Shown here: positions 13,148 to 17,118 of the stretch, in pieces
Layout of the letters: each line of letters begins with the position of its first letter
How positions within the stretch are numbered: the first letter of the stretch is position 1
DNA from: Clostridia bacterium
Lineage (GTDB): Bacteria > Bacillota_A > Clostridia > Christensenellales > Aristaeellaceae
Length of the DNA: 17,118 nucleotides
NCBI GenBank assembly: GCA_017648805.1
Contig: JAGCIC010000093.1
Span: forward strand, 1-17,118
Direction: 5' to 3'
The notes under the pieces: generated by a model
Told to the model about the DNA's origin: nothing
What the model saw: only the letters and a program-made list of their open reading frames with translations
Databases searched by the model: none
Made by a program: the position numbers and the translations under genes

Positions 13148-14116
13148 CTATCCTTTGTAATGGCGGTATTTTTCCGCTGCGTCCAGTATGGCGGCCATGT
13201 TTTCCAGGGGGATCTCGTAATTCAGCTCCACGTTCAGGCCCAGGGCGCCCTGGGGCAGGTAAAGGCTTTCCACGGCGGAAGCCACGTGGTCGAACAGCTG
13301 GGAGCGGGTGGCCATGGGAAACAGCTGCCGGTCCAGGTCCAGGTTTATGGGAATTACCTGATCTTTCCGGCACACCCTCACCAGGTTGTCCAGCCCGTTG
13401 GCGCGGAACTGGGGATTGATCACGTCCACGCTGCACTCCATAAGGTCGGGCATTATCTCCCAGATGCAGCCGTCCGTGTGCAGGTAGATGATCTGGTCGG
13501 GCTTGTAGGCCTTTACCATGCCGAACAGCTTCCTGAAGCAGGGTTTTAGGTACTTTCTCCAGCGCTCGGCGCCTATCGCCAGGCCCCGCTGCATGCCCAG
13601 GTCGTCGCCGAAATAGATTATCTCGTCCATGCGGGGGAGGATCGCCGCCACCTGGTAGATGTTGTATTCAAGCACCTTGTCTATCAGGGTCTCGATCACC
13701 TCGTCCTCCTGGGCGAACCAGACCATGGCGTTCTCAAAACCGCACAGGTCCAGCAGGCGCAGGTACATGAAGCCGTGGGGCAGCCGCCCGTCCCGGCAGG
13801 AGGGGATCTTAAGATCGAACACGTCCTCCTCGCTCTTTATGGGGTGGCCCACAACGTATGCCTCCATGCCGGCGTGCTCGTTGTGCCACTCGCAGTTCCA
13901 TTCGTCGATGTACACGCCCTTGCGGTAGCTTGCGGGCAGGCTGTCCTCGATTTTAGAAAGATCTTTTTTTACGCCGTGGAAGAACTGGGGGTACTGATCC
14001 GTCAGGCGCTGGAGCTCGCTTCCGTACTTTATCCACGCCGCGGGCAGCATACCCACGGACACGGGTATAGTCTCGGGATACTCCATCCTGATCGCCTGAG
14101 CCAGCAGTGATGCCAT
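13148..14116 (-). CDS. Uroporphyrinogen decarboxylase (URO-D) superfamily protein, probable non-haem role
   Basis: A 322-residue (beta/alpha)8 protein of the URO-D superfamily, which also holds the corrinoid methyltransferases MtaA and CmuA. Visible: PETIPVSVGMLPAAW (14-28), a mid-barrel GDDLGMQRGLAI (170-181), YLHTDGCIWEIMPDL (211-225) and the late LNVELNYEIPLENM (294-307). It lacks the N-terminal PVWxMRQAGRY signature of true HemE, so it is not expected to act on uroporphyrinogen. The HTD triad replaces the HxC zinc motif of the MtaA group. The ATG at 14116 has GGAGG 8 bases upstream; the open frame further upstream overlaps the kinase gene and is rejected. It is 25 bases downstream of the kinase gene and presumably in one operon with it. 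Substrate unknown. Confidence 0.82.
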   Translation of the reverse strand: MASLLAQAIRMEYPETIPVSVGMLPAAWIKYGSELQRLTDQYPQFFHGVKKDLSKIEDSLPASYRKGVYIDEWNCEWHNEHAGMEAYVVGHPIKSEEDVFDLKIPSCRDGRLPHGFMYLRLLDLCGFENAMVWFAQEDEVIETLIDKVLEYNIYQVAAILPRMDEIIYFGDDLGMQRGLAIGAERWRKYLKPCFRKLFGMVKAYKPDQIIYLHTDGCIWEIMPDLMECSVDVINPQFRANGLDNLVRVCRKDQVIPINLDLDRQLFPMATRSQLFDHVASAVESLYLPQGALGLNVELNYEIPLENMAAILDAAEKYRHYKG

Positions 14117-14141
14117 GATGACTGCCTCCTGATTTAGGGTT

Positions 14142-15254
14142 TTATTTATATTTTTTGGCGCAGCCGCGCACAATGGAATCCATGGCGTCAAGTTTTCTGA
14201 GCATGTCCTTTGCCAGCGCCACCTGGCAGCGGGTGCGGTAGATGTTGTGGCCGGGCTTTTTGACCTTGAAGTACTTGTCGCCGGTGATATAGTCGTCAAG
14301 GAAGCGGGTGGCCAGCTCGCACGCCAGCACGAAACCGCTCAGGCCCAGCGTGTCCAGCTCGTTTGAGGTGAGCACGGGGGCGGTCTTGCTCAGGAAGCCC
14401 TCCGCGAAGGCCCAGAAGACGTTGAGGTCTATGCCCGTGCGGGAGGTGTCCTCCGCGTCCTCCTCGGTAAAGTTGGCGGCGAAGCGGATGGCGTCGCCGA
14501 AGTCGTGGCCCACCAGGCCCGGCATGACGGTGTCCAGGTCTATGACCACCAGCGCCCTGTGAGTGTCCTGGTCGAAGAGCACGTTGTTGATCTTGGTGTC
14601 GTTGTGGGTGACCCTTAGGGGCAGTTCGCCCTTTTTCTCCATGTCGGTCATGGTGCAGGCCAGGTCCTGTACGCTCAGCAGGTAGTCGAGCTCTTCCTTT
14701 ACGTCCTTTACGCGGTCCAGCTTGTCCTCTTCCGCGTCTTTTATCAGCGTCTCGTAGCGCCTGCGCGTGTTGTGGAAGTTAGGTATGGTGTAGGCCAGGC
14801 TCTTTACGTCGAAGCCGCTCAGTATCATCTGGAAATCCCCGAACGCCTGGGCCGCGGAGCGCATTATCTCCAGATCGTCGGTCTTGTCGAAGGTCACGGA
14901 GGGCACGTAATTGCACACACGCCAGAACTCGTCCCCGTCGAACAGATAGGTCTTGCCTTCCCGGGTGTGGTGGTACTTGAGGCAGGTCTGCTCCGGGCGC
15001 ATCTGCTGGATGTAGCCGGTGACCCGGTCGATGTTGTCCATGAGCGCGGCGGGGTCGCGGAAGGCGTAGGTGTTCACCCGCTGCACCAGGTAGCTGGTGA
15101 TGCGGGCCATGCCGGTGCCGTCGTCACGTATATAGTCGGCGCGGTAAGTGTGGTTCACGTTGCCCGTGAAGATCTCCTCATAATTGAAAAACGGGCCCGG
15201 CAGGGCGAACTTAAGCCCTACCTGCTGCAGTTTGCGCGCGAGATTCTCATCCAT
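14142..15254 (-). CDS. APH-fold sugar kinase resembling N-acetylhexosamine 1-kinase (NahK)
   Basis: A 370-residue aminoglycoside-phosphotransferase-fold protein. Family marks: GNVNHTYR (31-38, nucleotide loop), SYLVQRVNTYAFRDP (54-68), the catalytic loop THNDTKINNVLFD (216-228, with D219 the expected base and N224 a metal ligand), VIDLDTVMPGLVGHDFGDAIR (237-257, the metal-binding aspartates D239 and D241), and a tail RFLDDYITGDKYF (317-329). The LVQRVN/VNTYAF, DLDTVMPG and RFLxDYxxGDxYF patterns are those I associate with N-acetylhexosamine 1-kinase relatives, so a hexosamine or hexose anomeric kinase is likelier than antibiotic resistance. Start: GGAG six bases before the ATG. It lies 59 bases after hpt, with no clear promoter or terminator in the gap. 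The substrate is inferred, not shown. Confidence 0.85.
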   Translation of the reverse strand: MDENLARKLQQVGLKFALPGPFFNYEEIFTGNVNHTYRADYIRDDGTGMARITSYLVQRVNTYAFRDPAALMDNIDRVTGYIQQMRPEQTCLKYHHTREGKTYLFDGDEFWRVCNYVPSVTFDKTDDLEIMRSAAQAFGDFQMILSGFDVKSLAYTIPNFHNTRRRYETLIKDAEEDKLDRVKDVKEELDYLLSVQDLACTMTDMEKKGELPLRVTHNDTKINNVLFDQDTHRALVVIDLDTVMPGLVGHDFGDAIRFAANFTEEDAEDTSRTGIDLNVFWAFAEGFLSKTAPVLTSNELDTLGLSGFVLACELATRFLDDYITGDKYFKVKKPGHNIYRTRCQVALAKDMLRKLDAMDSIVRGCAKKYK

Positions 15255-15313
15255 GTCTTACTCCGATAATTGTTTTTGTTTTGCCGGTTCTCCCGAAAGC
15301 CCGGGCGGTTTCG

Positions 15314-15856
15314 TCAGCCGCCGTACACTTCGGGCTTGAGTATGCCGATGTCCGGGAAGTTGCGGTATTTCTGGTCGTAATCCAGGCCGTAGCCCACCAC
15401 GAACTCGTCGGGTACCACAAAGCCGCTTATGTCCGGGGTGACGTCGGAGACCCGGCGGGAGGGCTTGTCCAGCAGGGTCACGACCCTTAAGCTCTTCACA
15501 CCCTTGCCCAGCATGTCGTTTTTGATGTAGGCGAGGGTGCGGCCGGAGTCGATGATGTCCTCCAGCAGCACCACGGTTCGGCCTTTGATCTTTTCCTCCA
15601 GCGCGGACACGCCCTTGACTTCGCCGCTGGACACGGTGGCCGCGCCGTAGGAGGAGGCGGTCATGAACTCGATGTCCAGAGGGATGCTCACGGCGCGGAT
15701 CAGGTCCGCGAAAAACACCACGGAACCCTTCAGCACGCACACGAACAGCGGACGGTCGTCGTTTTGGTACATAGCCGTCATTTCGCGGCCGATCTCGTTT
15801 ACTCTCTGCGCGATCTGCTCCCTGGTCAGGAGTATGCGGGACATGTCGTTAAGCAT
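15314..15856 (-). CDS. hpt: Hypoxanthine phosphoribosyltransferase
   Basis: A 180-residue purine-salvage enzyme that converts hypoxanthine (and usually guanine) plus PRPP to IMP or GMP. Visible: the pyrophosphate loop VLKGSVVF (41-48), the flexible loop MTASSYG (65-71), the PRPP-binding VVLLEDIIDSGRTL (95-108, with the acidic pair E99-D100), the base-contacting lysine in LLDKPSRR (128-135), and FVVGYGLDY (152-160). The length is the family norm. The ATG at 15856 is chosen for the GGAGG five bases upstream; an earlier TTG lies inside the end of tilS. It is 23 bases downstream of tilS, the order common in Firmicutes (where ftsH usually follows, but not here). Confidence 0.95.
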   Translation of the reverse strand: MLNDMSRILLTREQIAQRVNEIGREMTAMYQNDDRPLFVCVLKGSVVFFADLIRAVSIPLDIEFMTASSYGAATVSSGEVKGVSALEEKIKGRTVVLLEDIIDSGRTLAYIKNDMLGKGVKSLRVVTLLDKPSRRVSDVTPDISGFVVPDEFVVGYGLDYDQKYRNFPDIGILKPEVYGG

Positions 15857-15879
15857 TTTTGCCTCCTTGATGGTTTTTA

Positions 15880-17118
15880 TCAAAGACTTTCGATTTTGAC
15901 TTCGCAGGCGGGCGCGCCTTTTTCCACCCGGGCGGTCTCGCTTATGCCCACTCCGGGCAGCCAGAGCACTTCGTTTTCCCGGGCCAGCAGGGGCATGAAG
16001 TCCCTCAGGGGCAAAGGCACCTTGCGGTCGGTCATGTAGTCGCCCAGGGATTTGGTGCCCCTCATGCCGAAGGGTCGGATAAAGTCGCCTTCACGCCTCA
16101 GGCGCAGGTGCGCGCCTTCCAGAGAAGACGCGCTTAAGCGCTGGGTGAGCCCGTTGTCCCGGACAGGCACGCTTTCGCAGAAGGAGACGTTTAAGCGGCA
16201 CACGCCGGGCAGTTCCGTTTCGCCGGGAACGGCAACCTTTACCCGGCCGGGGTCATGCGCGGGCGGCAGGATGCAGATCCTGTCTTCCGCTAAAAACGTC
16301 CTTAGTCCCTGCCCCGCGTCCGTAAAGCCGGACCGCGTCAGTATCCTTTCGATGTCCGAATTGTCCGAAAATGGGAGCAGCAGCTTCAGCGCCCGGTACA
16401 GAATCGGGTCTTCCCGCGGAGGGATGCCGCCGAGGGTGAGCACCTGTACTCCCCATTCCCGGGCGAGGTGTCCGGCCAGGTATTCCCGGGCGAGGCGCTC
16501 CATGTAAACGTCCTCCCGGGCGCAGATGTCCCCGAAGCGGCACAGCGCGTCCTCGCTGCCGGGGTATATCTGCTTAAGCAAGGGCAGCACGTTAAGGCGT
16601 ATCGCGTTCCTGGGGTTGTCGGGCAGCAGGTTGGTTGCGTCCTCCCGCCAGGGCTGGCCGATATCTTCCAGATACTGCCGTATCTCTTCGGGAGAGATGT
16701 CTATAAGGGGACGGACGAGGGGGACTTTGCCCTCCGGTTCGTCGATCTCCCGCATGGAAGCCATGCCCTTAAGCGATGTGCCTCTCAAAAGGTGCATAAG
16801 CAGCGTTTCCGCCCGGTCCCGCCGATGGTGCGCCAGGGCGATAAAGTCGATTTCGAGCTGCGCGGCGGTATCCTGCAGAAACCCGTGGCGCACGCGCCTG
16901 GCGCAGGTCTCTAGCCCCTCGCCGGATTCCCCGGCAATGCGCGGCACGTCTGCGCTCAGGGAATAAAACGGCACGTCCAGGCTTTCGCACAGCCGGCGGC
17001 AGAACTCCATGTCTCTGACGGAGGCGTCCCCGCGTATGCCGTGCTCCACATGGGCGGCAAACAGCGTCAGGCGGCCTTTGTCCCTTTCGAGGCACAGAAG
17101 GCGCAAAAGACACACGCT
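15880..17118 (-). CDS. tilS: tRNA(Ile)-lysidine synthase, 5' end outside the window
   Basis: At least 412 codons, open at the right edge. The enzyme turns the wobble C of the AUA-reading tRNA(Ile) into lysidine using ATP, so it is normally essential. The first visible residues, SVCLLRLLCL, directly follow the point where the SGGxDS ATP-binding loop should end, so only the N-terminal strand and that loop are missing. Then come HVEHGIRGDAS, CARRVRHGFL (family ARxxRY-type), AHHRRDRAETLLMHLLRG and NPRNAIRLNVLPLL. The C-terminal RREGDFIRPFGMRGTKSLGDYM and VPLPLRDFMPLL match the TilS C-terminal domain. The usually conserved HHxDDQAET reads HHRRDRAET here. It is upstream of hpt, 23 bases apart, a classic pairing. 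Confidence 0.95.
   Translation of the reverse strand, partial: SVCLLRLLCLERDKGRLTLFAAHVEHGIRGDASVRDMEFCRRLCESLDVPFYSLSADVPRIAGESGEGLETCARRVRHGFLQDTAAQLEIDFIALAHHRRDRAETLLMHLLRGTSLKGMASMREIDEPEGKVPLVRPLIDISPEEIRQYLEDIGQPWREDATNLLPDNPRNAIRLNVLPLLKQIYPGSEDALCRFGDICAREDVYMERLAREYLAGHLAREWGVQVLTLGGIPPREDPILYRALKLLLPFSDNSDIERILTRSGFTDAGQGLRTFLAEDRICILPPAHDPGRVKVAVPGETELPGVCRLNVSFCESVPVRDNGLTQRLSASSLEGAHLRLRREGDFIRPFGMRGTKSLGDYMTDRKVPLPLRDFMPLLARENEVLWLPGVGISETARVEKGAPACEVKIESL

Noticed and set aside
13148..14116. Haem-biosynthesis uroporphyrinogen decarboxylase (hemE)
   Set aside because: The N-terminal substrate-binding signature of HemE is absent and no other haem genes are nearby.
14117..14299. 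N-terminal extension of the URO-D-like frame
   Set aside because: It overlaps the kinase gene and is threonine/serine/arginine-rich without motifs; the ATG at 14116 has GGAGG in place and conserved sequence begins there.
14142..15254. Aminoglycoside resistance phosphotransferase
   Set aside because: The fold is the same, but LVQRVN, DLDTVMPG and the RFLxDYxxGDxYF tail point to the N-acetylhexosamine-kinase branch; nothing in the context indicates resistance.
15255..15313. Internal promoter or terminator between hpt and the kinase gene
   Set aside because: Only a weak CCCG/CGGG stem without a T tract and no -10-like hexamer; nothing supportable.

Overview
The window looks like a chromosomal stretch from a GC-rich member of the Clostridia, plausibly an uncultured gut or rumen lineage. 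This is inferred from the clostridial-type PRPP synthetase, the tilS-hpt gene order, the TSCPD (TIGR03905-type) protein, strong GGAGG ribosome binding sites and sigma-A-like promoters. No rRNA, tRNA, CRISPR array, insertion sequence or phage gene was seen. Gene density is high and most genes lie on the minus strand.

Layout. (a) 1-338: start of a PRPP synthetase gene (prs), running off the left edge. (b) 488-4016: a self-contained minus-strand operon with a consensus promoter, three overlapping genes and a strong terminator. It encodes a membrane phosphoglycosyl transferase, a GT2-LicD fusion and a CDP-glycerol-type glycerophosphotransferase, and so appears to build a phosphodiester-decorated cell-surface glycan. 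(c) 4044-5994: a polymerase-beta-fold nucleotidyltransferase followed by a calcineurin-type metallophosphoesterase. (d) 6008-11227: divergently transcribed carbohydrate genes, a GH78 alpha-L-rhamnosidase (minus) and a GH94-family glycoside phosphorylase (plus). The gap between them holds two promoters and a 20-base-spaced direct repeat that could be an operator.

(e) 11238-12445: a visibly AT-richer pair of unrecognised reading frames (47 and 172 codons), in the same frame and separated by a single stop codon, then a Nudix hydrolase. A long perfect hairpin closes this plus-strand run. (f) 12516-13141: divergent genes for the TSCPD protein and a 61-residue basic protein whose 3' end overlaps a terminator hairpin. 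(g) 13148-17118: a minus-strand series tilS (partial), hpt, an N-acetylhexosamine-1-kinase-like kinase and a UroD-superfamily protein. The first two are housekeeping; the last two look like sugar or one-carbon metabolism genes appended downstream.

No wholly new defence or mobile system is apparent. The best candidates for something undescribed are the compact surface-glycan operon, the regulated GH78/GH94 pair with the extra C-terminal module on the rhamnosidase, the kinase-UroD pair behind tilS-hpt, and the stop-interrupted AT-rich reading frame.
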